A program made the position numbers and the translations under genes. Source: Sphingomonas sp. BAUL-RG-20F-R05-02 (GTDB lineage Bacteria; Pseudomonadota; Alphaproteobacteria; Sphingomonadales; Sphingomonadaceae). Taken from it: DNA of 64,000 nucleotides. Below, in pieces: positions 35,726 to 45,415 of this stretch; the stretch's first letter is position 1, and each line of letters begins with the position of its first letter. Below the pieces are notes generated by a model. The model made no database searches. It had not been told where the DNA came from and saw only the letters and a list, made by a program, of their open reading frames with translations. The stretch lies in NCBI RefSeq assembly GCF_022662305.1, contig NZ_JAKNQH010000002.1, positions 248,001 through 312,000 on the forward strand, in the 5' to 3' direction.

Positions 35726-37048
35726 ATGCGCAAGATCGTCCTCTCCACCATTGGTACGCTTGGTGATCTTCATCCCTTTATCGCCATCGCCCAGGCGCTG
35801 GATCGCCACGGCTTCACGCCGGTGCTGGCGGTCGCGGAGGACCAGCTCGATAAATGCCGCGCGGCGGGGATCCAGGCCGTGGCGGTGCTGCCAGGCTTCG
35901 ACACGGTGCAGCGCCGCATGGGGTTGAGCGAGAACGCCGCTGTCAAGCGCATCATGAGCAACCAGATCGAGATGCTCGAACAGGTGCTGCTCCCCGCCCT
36001 GCCGGAATGCATCGAAAAGCTCGAGGCGGTGGCACATGACGCAGAGGCGATCGTCGCGTCGATCTTCGTGTTCGCAGCGCCGATCGTCGCCGAGAAGACC
36101 GGCGTCCCGCTGGTCTCGGTTGTGTTGCAGCCGATGGCGATGCTGTCCGCCTACGATCCGCCGCGCACGCCCGATTTCTGGATGATGCGCCACGCGCCCA
36201 ACGGCGCGATCGGGCGCGCGTGGAACCGCATCGTGTACGCAACGATGCGGCGGGCGGTGCAGATCAAATGCGGCCCGGCGCTCGCCCGCGCTCGTGCACG
36301 CCACCATCTGCCCCGCAAGAGCGCACGCCGGCTGCTGGAGGCGAGCGACCGATCGATGCTGACGCTGGGCATTTACTCGCGCCACTTCATGCCGCTGCCG
36401 CACGACGTCGCCGGAAACACGCGACTAGTCGGCTTTCCCATCTTCGACAGTCAGAGCGGTGCGGAGGAGATACTCGACCCCGCGCTGTCCGCCTTTCTTG
36501 CGCGGGGCGATGCGCCTATCGTGTTCACCTTGGGCAGTTTCGCAGTACACTGCCCCGGCAACTTCTACGCGGCGGCTGCCACTGCTGCGCGCGCGATCGG
36601 CCGGCGCGCGGTGCTGCTGACCGGCGGGCGCGATGCACCGTGTGACGAGGACGACGTGTTCCGCTGCGCCTATGCGCCCCACTCACTGCTGTTTCCGGCG
36701 GCGGCGGCGGTGGTGCATCACGGCGGTGTCGGGACGACCGGGCAGGCGCTGCGCGCGGGAAAACCGCAGTTGGTCGTGCCGCACATGGGCGACCAATATG
36801 ATCACGGCCAGCGGATCGAGCAACTTGGTGTCGGTCTGTCGATGAAGGCGCACCGCTTTACCGCGACGCGCGCAGCCGGGTTGATCGGGCGATTGCTCGA
36901 CGACACCAGTTACGTTGCCACGGCCGAACGCATCGGCCGGCAGGTCTCACGTGAACACGGCGCCGACGCTGCGGCGGCCGCGATCGCGCACGCGCTCGGG
37001 CCCGTGCAGAGCAATGCCGCACCGGTATTGCCGAGCGTGATAGCCTGA
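35726..37048 (+). CDS. UGT-like (GT1 family) glycosyltransferase
   Basis: A 440-residue GT-B enzyme of the UDP-glycosyltransferase/macrolide-glycosyltransferase type. The N-terminus (MRKIVLSTIGTLGDLHPFIAIA) has the GT1 signature of enzymes acting on lipids, sterols or natural products. The C-terminal donor motif HHGGVGTTGQALRAGKPQLVV matches the UGT consensus. The ATG at 35726 follows GGGGCGAGGG. The preceding 35684 region would only extend the start. It is convergent with a ferritin-like protein gene; the acceptor is unknown. Confidence 0.88.
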   Translation: MRKIVLSTIGTLGDLHPFIAIAQALDRHGFTPVLAVAEDQLDKCRAAGIQAVAVLPGFDTVQRRMGLSENAAVKRIMSNQIEMLEQVLLPALPECIEKLEAVAHDAEAIVASIFVFAAPIVAEKTGVPLVSVVLQPMAMLSAYDPPRTPDFWMMRHAPNGAIGRAWNRIVYATMRRAVQIKCGPALARARARHHLPRKSARRLLEASDRSMLTLGIYSRHFMPLPHDVAGNTRLVGFPIFDSQSGAEEILDPALSAFLARGDAPIVFTLGSFAVHCPGNFYAAAATAARAIGRRAVLLTGGRDAPCDEDDVFRCAYAPHSLLFPAAAAVVHHGGVGTTGQALRAGKPQLVVPHMGDQYDHGQRIEQLGVGLSMKAHRFTATRAAGLIGRLLDDTSYVATAERIGRQVSREHGADAAAAAIAHALGPVQSNAAPVLPSVIA

Positions 37049-37076
37049 GCCTCCCCGGGCGGCGCGCGACGATCTG

Positions 37077-37811
37077 TTAGCGCACGCGCTCCAGAAGCAT
37101 ATCGCCACCAGCCGGGGGAGCGGCAATCACTGGGCGGCTTGCCTCCCCCTCCTTCGCATCCGCCCATCCGGTGGCACGCGGCAGCCAGGGGTTGAGGAAC
37201 AGCAGCGGCAGTTTCAGGAATAGCAGCTCGCGATGAATCCAGAAGTCGATCAACCGCTCGCGCCGTTTCGCCTGCGGGCGGCCGGTGCGGACCAGCCAGT
37301 CGCGATAGGGTTGCCAGTGGCTTGGCTCGTCGCGCTCGACGATGCGGAAGATCTTCACCAGCACCGGATCGGACCGCACCAGCGCTGATTTCAGCAACGT
37401 GTCGACCTGCTTCATGCCGCGCATCTCGGTCAGCATGATGACACGGCACAACCGCTCGAACAGCGCTTCGCTGGCGATCACCGCCTGAGTGTCGAGATCG
37501 TCGATGGTCGAGCCGAACGCGATTTCGACGAAACGATCGATATGCCCGCACGCCCGATCGACCGAGAGCGGCATGTGTCCGCGCAATTCGAACCAGCGGC
37601 GGAACATCACGTAATGCTTGCGCTCGTCAGCGCGGTGCTTGCGGATCGCCGCGATAAAGCCAGCGTCATCCGGGCAGTGCGCCAGCACCGCCTCCAGCAC
37701 ACGGTCGATGCTCGTATACCCGCGATGTTCGTTGTAGATGTAGATGGAGCCGAGCACATCGAGATACCGGCGTCTGAAGGCGTCGAACATCGTCCGGTTA
37801 TTAACCCCCAT
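37077..37811 (-). CDS. Ferritin-like domain protein
   Basis: About 244 residues, all helical and soluble. Two EXXH motifs, in RADERKHYVMFRRW and VERDEPSHWQPYR, plus further Glu and His on neighbouring helices suggest a diiron ferritin-like fold, as in some monooxygenases or membrane-associated oxidases. The start is uncertain: ATG 37811, 37790 or 37865 are possible and none has a clear ribosome site. A perfect 16-base palindrome (37814-37829) overlaps the start region. It is convergent with the UGT-like gene. Confidence 0.72.
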   Translation of the reverse strand: MGVNNRTMFDAFRRRYLDVLGSIYIYNEHRGYTSIDRVLEAVLAHCPDDAGFIAAIRKHRADERKHYVMFRRWFELRGHMPLSVDRACGHIDRFVEIAFGSTIDDLDTQAVIASEALFERLCRVIMLTEMRGMKQVDTLLKSALVRSDPVLVKIFRIVERDEPSHWQPYRDWLVRTGRPQAKRRERLIDFWIHRELLFLKLPLLFLNPWLPRATGWADAKEGEASRPVIAAPPAGGDMLLERVR

Positions 37812-37966
37812 TTGGGCCGCATGCGGCCCGCCTCTCCGGTCTGCCCTGTTTCGGGCTTTCCTCATGGTAGCACCGCGCGCGGGATTGCCTAATGATATTG
37901 CGCGGGCACTTGCGGGCGCGTGCGGCCTTGCGCATCATCGCACACGAACAGGAGTACGGGGGAACT

Positions 37967-39541
37967 ATGCGGAACATCCTTCTGCTGGCGGCACTGGCCG
38001 GCGCCGCGCCGGCGACGGCGCAAACCGTGGCGGTCGAGGAAGTCCCGGTCGAGCGGCTCGACGCGATGCTGGCGAACGGCGGAGCGACGAGCGAGGGGAT
38101 CACCCGCGCTTACCTCGCGCGGATCGCAGCGATGGATCGCACCGGGCCGACGCTGCGCGCGATCATCGCGCTCAACCCCGATGCGCTGGCGGCGGCGCGG
38201 GCAAGCGACGCGCGACGCAAGGCGGGCAAGGCGATCGGCCCGCTTGATGGCATACCGGTGCTGGTGAAGGACAATATCGAAACGCGTGACCCGATCGCAA
38301 CGACCGCCGGCAGCCTCGCGCTGAAGGACAACGTCACCCACCGCGATGCACCGCTGGTGGCGCGGCTGCGCGCGGCCGGCGCGGTGATCCTCGGCAAGAC
38401 CAACCTGTCGGAATGGGCGAACATCCGCTCCGACCATTCAATGAGCGGATGGAGCGGTGTCGGCGGGCTGGTGCGCAACCCCTATGCGCTCGACCGGACC
38501 GCATGCGGGTCGTCGAGCGGGACGGGCGCGGCGGTGGCGGCGAGCTTCGCCGGTGCGGGCGTCGGCACCGAAACTGATGGCTCGGTCGTATGCCCCTCGG
38601 CGATGAATGGGCTGGTCGGACTGAAGCCGACGCTCGGCCTCGTCAGCCGCACGCATGTCGTGCCGATCAGCCACAGTCAGGACACGCCCGGCCCGATGGC
38701 GCGCAGCGTGCGCGACGCGGCGATCCTGCTCGGCGGAATGGTCGGTCGCGACCCTGCCGACACCGCCACGCGCGCAGCGGACGCGCATGTCCACGATTTT
38801 GCCGCACAACTTGCTGCCGCATCGCTGATGGGCGTGCGGATCGCGGTGCTGCATCCCGACATGCCCGAGGCGATGAAGCCGGTCTATGCCGCCGCGCTTG
38901 CCGTGCTGAAGGCGCGAGGCGCGGTGCTGATCGATGTCGACGCGCCCAAGCTCGACGGACTGGGCGAGGCGGAAAGCGCGGTGCTGCACACCGAGTTGAA
39001 GGCCGATCTCGCCAGCTATCTCGCCACCACGCCGGCGGCGGTAAAGACGCGCACGCTCGGCGATGTGATCGCGTTCGACGATGCCAATCAGGCCGCGGAA
39101 ATGCCGTTCTTCGGGCAAGAGTTCTTCCTTGCCGCCGAACGGACGCATGGCCTGAGCGACCCTGAGTACCTCGGCGCACTGGCGAAATCGCGGCGGCTTG
39201 CGGGCAAGGAGGGGATCGATGCGATGCTGGCGCAGGCGAACGCCACGCTGCTGGTCGCCCCGACCTACGGTGTCGCGTGGCTGAGCGACACCGTGTCCGG
39301 CGACGGCAGCGAAGGGCCGAGCGCGAGCCAGTTGCCGGCGGTGGCGGGCTACCCGCACCTTACCGTGCCGATGGGCCTCGTGAAGGGGCTGCCAGTCGGA
39401 CTGTCGTTCATCGCGACGGCGTGGGGCGATCAGGCGGTGCTGAACGCAGGCTATGTCTACGAACAGGCTTCACACGCAAGAGTTGCGCCGCGCTACTTGT
39501 CCAGCGCCAACCTCGCTCCCGCGATCGACGGAACGCGGTAA
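37967..39541 (+). CDS. Exported amidase (amidase-signature family)
   Basis: A 524-residue amidase with a signal peptide (LLAALAGAAPATAQ), so it acts in the periplasm. The catalytic Lys101 (PVLVKDNIE), the cis-Ser in the GSSSGTG stretch (182-184) and Ser206 (TETDGSVVCPS) fit the Ser-cisSer-Lys triad. It would cleave an amide bond of a peptide, nitrile-derived or peptidoglycan-like compound; the substrate is not readable. The ATG at 37967 is preceded by GGGGGAAC. It is divergent from the ferritin-like gene. Confidence 0.9.
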   Translation: MRNILLLAALAGAAPATAQTVAVEEVPVERLDAMLANGGATSEGITRAYLARIAAMDRTGPTLRAIIALNPDALAAARASDARRKAGKAIGPLDGIPVLVKDNIETRDPIATTAGSLALKDNVTHRDAPLVARLRAAGAVILGKTNLSEWANIRSDHSMSGWSGVGGLVRNPYALDRTACGSSSGTGAAVAASFAGAGVGTETDGSVVCPSAMNGLVGLKPTLGLVSRTHVVPISHSQDTPGPMARSVRDAAILLGGMVGRDPADTATRAADAHVHDFAAQLAAASLMGVRIAVLHPDMPEAMKPVYAAALAVLKARGAVLIDVDAPKLDGLGEAESAVLHTELKADLASYLATTPAAVKTRTLGDVIAFDDANQAAEMPFFGQEFFLAAERTHGLSDPEYLGALAKSRRLAGKEGIDAMLAQANATLLVAPTYGVAWLSDTVSGDGSEGPSASQLPAVAGYPHLTVPMGLVKGLPVGLSFIATAWGDQAVLNAGYVYEQASHARVAPRYLSSANLAPAIDGTR

Positions 39542-39883
39542 ACGACCGGCTTGACGGATCGGCCAGCGGGGCGAACGCTCGGCACTCGCCTACGCGACAC
39601 CCGCGCAGGCGATTCTCGCCGTCTGCATATTGCCGTCGGAATGACCCCGCGCAGCATTGCCGCTGCCGAGGCGGGATGCAGAACACCGTCGCGGGCGTCG
39701 TCGCATGGGCCGTCCGGTGCGTTGTTCTGCCAGATCGTGGACCGCGCGGTGAAGCGGACCCACAGGTTCACGCACGCCGCGTTGATGACGCACCTGCACG
39801 ACATCGCGCCGACCGAGACTTATCTCAGCCTGATCGCCGATGACGCGGCGCACCAACTGTATGCACAGTAAGGCCGAGCAGCG
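39542..39883. other. Intergenic stretch with an uncertain ORF
   Basis: About 340 bases between the amidase stop and the stop of the minus-strand protease. A plus-strand frame from TTG 39551 to 39871 could encode 106 residues ending in HLHDIAPTETYLSLIADDAAHQLYAQ. The C-terminal part looks protein-like but the start is weak and I recognise no family. It may be a decayed gene. I give it no firm call. Confidence 0.3.
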
Positions 39884-41443
39884 TTACGGCGTCGTATCGG
39901 CGGTACAGTGGTAAACGATCTTCTCATTGGGGCTGGACGGTAGCGCCGCCCGCACCGCCGCCTGCTGGGTAGCCAGGCTGGCGCGCGCAGCGGGATCGGC
40001 CGAACACGCCTTGAGCGGCACCTGCGCGCGGATCTTCCGCACCGCGTCCATCTGGTCCGCGCCGAGGAAATAGCGCAGCGCGGTATAGCTGCCGGTCGCT
40101 GGGTCGAACTGCAGCAGCGACACGGTCTGCTCTTCCGAAGGCACGAGAACACGCTCCCACCGCGCACCGTTCTCCGCATATTGCGTACGGCCGTTCATGC
40201 ACCCGTCCCGCCCCCAGTCGAGCTTGACGGGATCGGTCGAGGACGAGACGATGCGGCTACGCTCGGCCACGACCGAGCAAAGCAATTTGCCGCTCGCCGC
40301 CTGCGCGAGCGGGGTCGGCGTGGCGAGCGGCGTGGTGTCGGGGGGCAGCACGGGGTCGCCGGTCGGACGATTGAAGAACACGACGGCGGACGCGACCATC
40401 AGCAGCACGCCGAACGCGCCCGCGCCAATCGCCCAGCGCCGCTGCGACCGTACTTCGAGCAGCCCGCCCGCACCGACCGCAAGCGCACCGGCGACGAGCA
40501 GCACGGCGGCGAGCGCCATCACATTCTCACGGTTGTTCTCGACATCGGCGCGCGCCTTGGCGAGCGCCGCCTCATGCGCGAGTGCGGCGCGGGCGGCGGC
40601 ATCACGCTTCGCGGCATCGGCCTGCGCGATCGCCTGCGCATCGGCATCGCTGTCGCGCTTGAGCGTGTCGGCCAAACTGGTGCACGGCAGGCCGACCGCC
40701 GCATACGGCTGCTTTGCGGCGGCGAGGAACGCGGTCAGTTCGCTGTCGGCGATGGCAAATCCGAAACTGCTGTCGCCATCCTGGTTCTGCGTGATCGCGG
40801 AATTCACGCCAAGCACCCGTCCGCACGGGTCGAGCAACGGCCCGCCCGAATTACCACGTGCGATCGCGGCGGTGTGAAGCAGCACCTGCGTACCCGACAT
40901 CGACCGCCGCCCGGAGTAGGTGCCCTCGGTCCGTACCGGCGTAAGCGGGTGAATATAGTCGGTGGAGGATTGCGCGGTGGCGAGATCGACGTTGCCGGGG
41001 TAGCCGAGCGCGGTGACGCCGCTACCCTCCTCGACCGGGCCGCTGTAGAGCGCGACCGGCGGCAGCCGCGCGCCGGTGAACTCGATGATGGCAAGGTCGC
41101 GCGCCGCATCAAACGCGATCACCTTGCCCTCGTAGCTCTTGGTCCCCTCCGATGGGACCACGCCGACCACGACGTTGCCGGGGTAGCGGTGCGCCACCTC
41201 GACGACATGCGCGTTGGTGACGATGCGGTTGGGCGCGATCGCGAAGCCACTGCCGTGACCGAAGCCGACCACCTCGCCATCCACCATCGCGATGGTGACG
41301 ACCCGCACCACGCCGCGTGCCGAGGCGGAGATATCGTCAGCGCGGGCGGGGGCAAGCGCGGCGAGGAGCGCGACTGCCAGCATCACGATCAGCCGATCGA
41401 TACGGACGGTACGCGCGGCGACGAGGAAGGTTGAAACGGTCAT
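39884..41443 (-). CDS. Trypsin-like serine protease with membrane anchor
   Basis: A 519-residue exported S1C-type protease. A signal segment (VMLAVALLAALAPARA) precedes a protease domain with the triad His79 (VTNAHVVEV), Asp116 (AARDLAIIEF) and Ser199 (ARGNSGGPLLD). No PDZ domain is visible. A coiled-coil-like Ala/Arg/Asp region follows (about 265-305), then two membrane segments (VMALAAVLLVAGALAVGAGG and WAIGAGAFGVLLMVASAVVF). The C-terminal domain of about 150 residues is unknown. The HtrA-like core with a long C-terminal extension is unusual. Confidence 0.88.
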   Translation of the reverse strand: MTVSTFLVAARTVRIDRLIVMLAVALLAALAPARADDISASARGVVRVVTIAMVDGEVVGFGHGSGFAIAPNRIVTNAHVVEVAHRYPGNVVVGVVPSEGTKSYEGKVIAFDAARDLAIIEFTGARLPPVALYSGPVEEGSGVTALGYPGNVDLATAQSSTDYIHPLTPVRTEGTYSGRRSMSGTQVLLHTAAIARGNSGGPLLDPCGRVLGVNSAITQNQDGDSSFGFAIADSELTAFLAAAKQPYAAVGLPCTSLADTLKRDSDADAQAIAQADAAKRDAAARAALAHEAALAKARADVENNRENVMALAAVLLVAGALAVGAGGLLEVRSQRRWAIGAGAFGVLLMVASAVVFFNRPTGDPVLPPDTTPLATPTPLAQAASGKLLCSVVAERSRIVSSSTDPVKLDWGRDGCMNGRTQYAENGARWERVLVPSEEQTVSLLQFDPATGSYTALRYFLGADQMDAVRKIRAQVPLKACSADPAARASLATQQAAVRAALPSSPNEKIVYHCTADTTP

Positions 41444-41527
41444 CGCGGTATTTTCTGGCAGGAAGCGACGCGGCAGGACAGCCCAAAAGCGGCCACCTGC
41501 CCCGATCGCCCGGCGCGTTTCGCGCGA

Positions 41528-43105
41528 TTAGCTGTCCGACTCGTGGCGGTCGCGCTGCTCCTTGAGCGCGGCCAACGCCGTGTCGATCCGCGTCTTGTCG
41601 CCGCTGTCGAGCGCGGTCGAAAGGTCGGCGGCAAAGGTGGTGAACCTGGCGCCGTGGCTGGGCGCGTAGGCGATCGGCGCGAGCGCTGCCTTGGCCGCCG
41701 GATACTCACCATCCGCGATCCGCTGGAACACCACGTCGAACCGCAGGCGCGGATCGTCCGCCAGCAGGTCAAGCGCATGGTACAGCCCAGCCTTGGCGTT
41801 TGCCGTGGGCGCCTGACCAGCCGCCGCAAAGCTTCGGTAATAGAGCATCAGCGGTTCGGGATCCTCGGTCTGGAGGCGGTTGGCCTGCGCGAAGCTGCGG
41901 CGCACCGCGCTCCATGTCGCGACGTCGCTCCGCTTGGCCGCCTTTGCGAGTTCCTGCTCTGCACGGCCCTTGAACACGAACGCCTTTTCGGTGGCGGGGG
42001 CGATCGCGATGGCGCGATCGGCGGCGGCGAGCGCGGTCGCGTTATCCTTCGCGTCGATCGCGGCTTCGGCAAGCTCGAGCTGCGCCGCGGCGTCGTCCGG
42101 CACTAGCGTCGCGGCCTTGCGCGCCAGCGCCAGCACGCCGGGCGCGCTCGATTTGTCCACGCCAGCCTTGCTGCGGATTCGTGCCGGCATGCTCGCCGCC
42201 TCGCCCGCACCCAGCTTGCGAACGTTGACCGCATCGATGGTGATCGCGCTCGCCGGAATGGTACGCACGTCCACCTTGGCCGCGCTGATCTGCCTGGCCA
42301 GTTCGCGCTGAAGCTGGTCGAGGTCGCCGAACACCTTGGCAGCCTCGATCGGCGTCTTGCCCTGATTGAGCGCTTGCAGGAACGCCCCGAGTTGGCCGCG
42401 ACGGCTCGGCTCGAACGTCAGGTAGTGGATCAGCAACCACCCGCGCCCGTAGATTTCGCTCACCTCGTCCATGTAGATCTTGCGCGAGTCGGACGTGAGC
42501 ATATCCCGCACCGACAAGGCATTCCGGTCAATCAGCGAGCGTACGCGGTACGCGGGCGGCGCGCCGAACGTCACCGATCCGTCCGCGCCGAACGTCGCCG
42601 TGCCATGGAATTCGGCAAAGCCCTCCACGAACCAGTACGGCAATGCCATCGTCGGATAAGTGTCGAACATGAAATGGTGCGTATATTCGTGGCGCAGCAC
42701 GGAATCGCCATCCAGATCGTAAGCGCCGCCGCTGGTGCCGGTAAACAGGCGGGAGCCGGTGATGTGCGTTTTCGACGTTGCGCTGCGCGGCACGAAGGCG
42801 ACCGGACCGCTTACCGACGGGCGATAGAAGCCCGCGACGTTCGGCCCGGCCAGGCTCTCGATCTCCGCGATATCCTTTACGACGTACACCGTGACGCGCG
42901 CGACCGGTGGCACCGGCGGATCATCGACGCCCCGAAACACCCGCATCGCCTTGTCGAAACGCTCGAGCTGTTCGGCATAGGATTGCAGATGCTTGGGGTC
43001 GTCGTTCGAGAACACCGCGAAATGCTTCGAATCCGCCTCGTACCAGTCGGCGTGCGCGGCGGCCGGTACACATGCCAGACACAGCGCCATCAACCGTCGA
43101 ATCAT
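41528..43105 (-). CDS. Exported HExxH metallopeptidase-like protein with TPR region
   Basis: A 525-residue exported protein. The signal peptide is MIRRLMALCLACVPAAAHAD. A peptidase-like N-terminal domain has the zinc motif HEYTH (139-143) with a third ligand candidate Glu161 in YWFVEGFAEF, the gluzincin layout. The C-terminal half is a helical, TPR-like repeat region (AAAQLELAEAAIDAKDNATALAAADRAIAIAP). It precedes the serine protease gene by about 85 bases on the same strand. The target is unknown. Confidence 0.8.
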   Translation of the reverse strand: MIRRLMALCLACVPAAAHADWYEADSKHFAVFSNDDPKHLQSYAEQLERFDKAMRVFRGVDDPPVPPVARVTVYVVKDIAEIESLAGPNVAGFYRPSVSGPVAFVPRSATSKTHITGSRLFTGTSGGAYDLDGDSVLRHEYTHHFMFDTYPTMALPYWFVEGFAEFHGTATFGADGSVTFGAPPAYRVRSLIDRNALSVRDMLTSDSRKIYMDEVSEIYGRGWLLIHYLTFEPSRRGQLGAFLQALNQGKTPIEAAKVFGDLDQLQRELARQISAAKVDVRTIPASAITIDAVNVRKLGAGEAASMPARIRSKAGVDKSSAPGVLALARKAATLVPDDAAAQLELAEAAIDAKDNATALAAADRAIAIAPATEKAFVFKGRAEQELAKAAKRSDVATWSAVRRSFAQANRLQTEDPEPLMLYYRSFAAAGQAPTANAKAGLYHALDLLADDPRLRFDVVFQRIADGEYPAAKAALAPIAYAPSHGARFTTFAADLSTALDSGDKTRIDTALAALKEQRDRHESDS

Positions 43106-43157
43106 CGCAGCCCCCCCCCCAATGCACCCCCGTGCGCTTCAAGCGTAAGAGCGCGCC

Positions 43158-45326
43158 TTACAGAAAGCTATACGGATCAACGTCCACCACCACCCGCACC
43201 TTGGCGGACCAGACCACCCCATCCAGCCAACTGCGGATCACATCCTGCACGTCGAGCGCGCGCCGCGCGTGCACGAGCAGGCGGAAGCGGTGTCGCCCGC
43301 GCAGCATCGCCAATGGCGCGGGCGCAGGGCCGTACACTTCCATCGCCTCGATCTTGGGCGCGGCGCGGCCGATCGCCTTGGCGGTGTCCTGCGCCGCGCC
43401 CTGATCCTCGCTCGATACCACGATCGCGGCGAAGCGCCCGAACGGCGGCGCCCCCGCCTCGCGCCGACTTTCGGTCTCGGCGGCATAAAACGCCTCGGCA
43501 TCACCGGTGATGAGCGCGCGCATCACGCTCGCGTTCGGGCTGTGGGTCTGGAGGTAGACGTGGCCGGGCTTGGCGCCGCGCCCGGCGCGGCCGGACACCT
43601 GCATGATCTGCTGAAAGGTCCGCTCGCTCGCGCGCAGGTCGCCGCCCTCCAGCCCGAGATCGGCGTCGATCACGCCAACCAAAGTCAGGTTGGGAAAGTG
43701 GTAGCCCTTCGTCACCAACTGCGTGCCGACGATGATGTCGATATCGCCCGCCTCCATCCGGCCGACGAACTCGGCGGCCTTGGCGGGGGACCAAATCGTG
43801 TCGGAGGTGACCACCGCCACCTTCGCCTCCGGGAACAGCGCGCGCACCTCGTCGGCGATGCGCTCCACGCCGGGGCCGACCGGTACCAAAGCATCCTCGG
43901 TCGAACATTCCGGGCAGACGCGCGGCACCGGCTCGGCATGGCCGCAGTGATGGCAGGCGAGCCGCCGCACCAGCCGGTGCTCGACCATCCACGACGTGCA
44001 GTTCGGGCATTGGAAACGATGCCCGCAGGTCCGGCATAAGGTCAGCGGCGCATAGCCACGCCGGTTGAGGAACATCAGCGCCTGCTCGCCGCGCGCCAAC
44101 GTCTCGTCGAGCGCCTTGACCAGACGCGGTGCCAGCCATTTGCCCCGCTCGGGCGGTTCGGCGATCAGGTCGATCGGTTCGATCGCGGGCATCTCCGCCG
44201 CACCCCAGCGGCCGGGCAGCTTGACCTCGGCATAGCGGCCGGCGGCGACCTGCTGGCGCGTCTCGATCGCGGGCGTGGCGGAGGCGAGGATCACCGGGCA
44301 GCCCTCAAATTTGCCACGCATCACCGCCACGTCGCGGGCGTGATAATGCACGCCGTCTTCCTGCTTGAAGCTAGTCTCGTGCGCCTCGTCGACCACGATC
44401 AGCCCGAGATTGGCATAGGGCAGGAACAACGCCGAGCGCGCGCCGACCGTTACCATCGCCTGACCGTCGGCGATCTGCCGCCATGCCCGCCGCCGCTGGG
44501 AAGACCGCAAGCCCGAATGCCACGCCACCGGCGCACAGCCGAAGCGGGCGGCGAAGCGCGTGAGGAACGGCTCGGTCAGCGCGATTTCGGGGAGCAGCAC
44601 CAGCGTCTGCCGCCCCGCCGCGATCGCCGCCGCCACCGCCTCGAAATACACCTCGGTCTTGCCCGAACCGGTCACACCGTCGAGCAGGGTCGGCTGGAAC
44701 CGCTCCGCCACGACATCCGCGACCAACCGCGCCGACGCCTCGCGCTGGTCCGCCGACAGCGCGGGCGCGCCGTGTGCAGGGTCGGGCATCGCGAACGGCT
44801 GGTCGATATCCACCGACACCGGCTCGATCGCGCCGGTCTTTACCAAGCCCCGGATCACCGCGTCGGATACGTCGGCGATGGTGGCGAGTTCGCGGATCAG
44901 CCCCTGATGCGCGCCGATCCGCTCCAGCGCCTGGGCACGCTGCGGGGTGAGCCGGTCCGGCACATCACCGGTGGCGCGGTATTCGGTGACCAGCTTCGCC
45001 CCCTCCAGCGCCGAGGTGGAGGCGAGCGCCATCCGCGCGACCGCGGCGGGCGGCGCAAGATAATAGTTCGCGGTCCACTCGATCAGCCGCCTGAGCGGCG
45101 CGGCGAGCGGCGGCACCGGCAGCACGCCCATCAGATTGCGCAAACGATTGTCGCCGACCTCCGCATCGGAGGGCATCCGGTCGGCCTCCCACACCACGCC
45201 GAGCAACTGGCGCGGGCCAAGCGGCGCAACCACGACCGACCCCGGCTCGACGCTCATGCCGTGCGGCACGCGGTAGTCGAGCGGGCCAAGCGCGGAATTC
45301 ATGACGAGGACACGGGCACGGGACAT
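43158..45326 (-). CDS. priA: Primosomal helicase PriA
   Basis: A 722-residue replication-restart 3'-5' helicase. Walker A is GVTGSGKTEVYFE, the DEAH box is VVDEAHETSFKQ, and the zinc clusters are CRTCGHRFQCPNC and CHHCGHAEPVPRVCPEC. ATG 45326 (MSRARVLVMNSALGPLDYRVP) is chosen over a GTG at 45335. It is divergent from the xerC-like gene with about 90 bases between. Confidence 0.96.
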   Translation of the reverse strand: MSRARVLVMNSALGPLDYRVPHGMSVEPGSVVVAPLGPRQLLGVVWEADRMPSDAEVGDNRLRNLMGVLPVPPLAAPLRRLIEWTANYYLAPPAAVARMALASTSALEGAKLVTEYRATGDVPDRLTPQRAQALERIGAHQGLIRELATIADVSDAVIRGLVKTGAIEPVSVDIDQPFAMPDPAHGAPALSADQREASARLVADVVAERFQPTLLDGVTGSGKTEVYFEAVAAAIAAGRQTLVLLPEIALTEPFLTRFAARFGCAPVAWHSGLRSSQRRRAWRQIADGQAMVTVGARSALFLPYANLGLIVVDEAHETSFKQEDGVHYHARDVAVMRGKFEGCPVILASATPAIETRQQVAAGRYAEVKLPGRWGAAEMPAIEPIDLIAEPPERGKWLAPRLVKALDETLARGEQALMFLNRRGYAPLTLCRTCGHRFQCPNCTSWMVEHRLVRRLACHHCGHAEPVPRVCPECSTEDALVPVGPGVERIADEVRALFPEAKVAVVTSDTIWSPAKAAEFVGRMEAGDIDIIVGTQLVTKGYHFPNLTLVGVIDADLGLEGGDLRASERTFQQIMQVSGRAGRGAKPGHVYLQTHSPNASVMRALITGDAEAFYAAETESRREAGAPPFGRFAAIVVSSEDQGAAQDTAKAIGRAAPKIEAMEVYGPAPAPLAMLRGRHRFRLLVHARRALDVQDVIRSWLDGVVWSAKVRVVVDVDPYSFL

Positions 45327-45415
45327 GGTGGCCACGTATCTAGGGACCGGCGCGGCAAAACGCGACTGTCGCGTCCCACTTCGCGGTTGCGGCGGTTTGC
45401 GGTAAGGCAGCGGGG

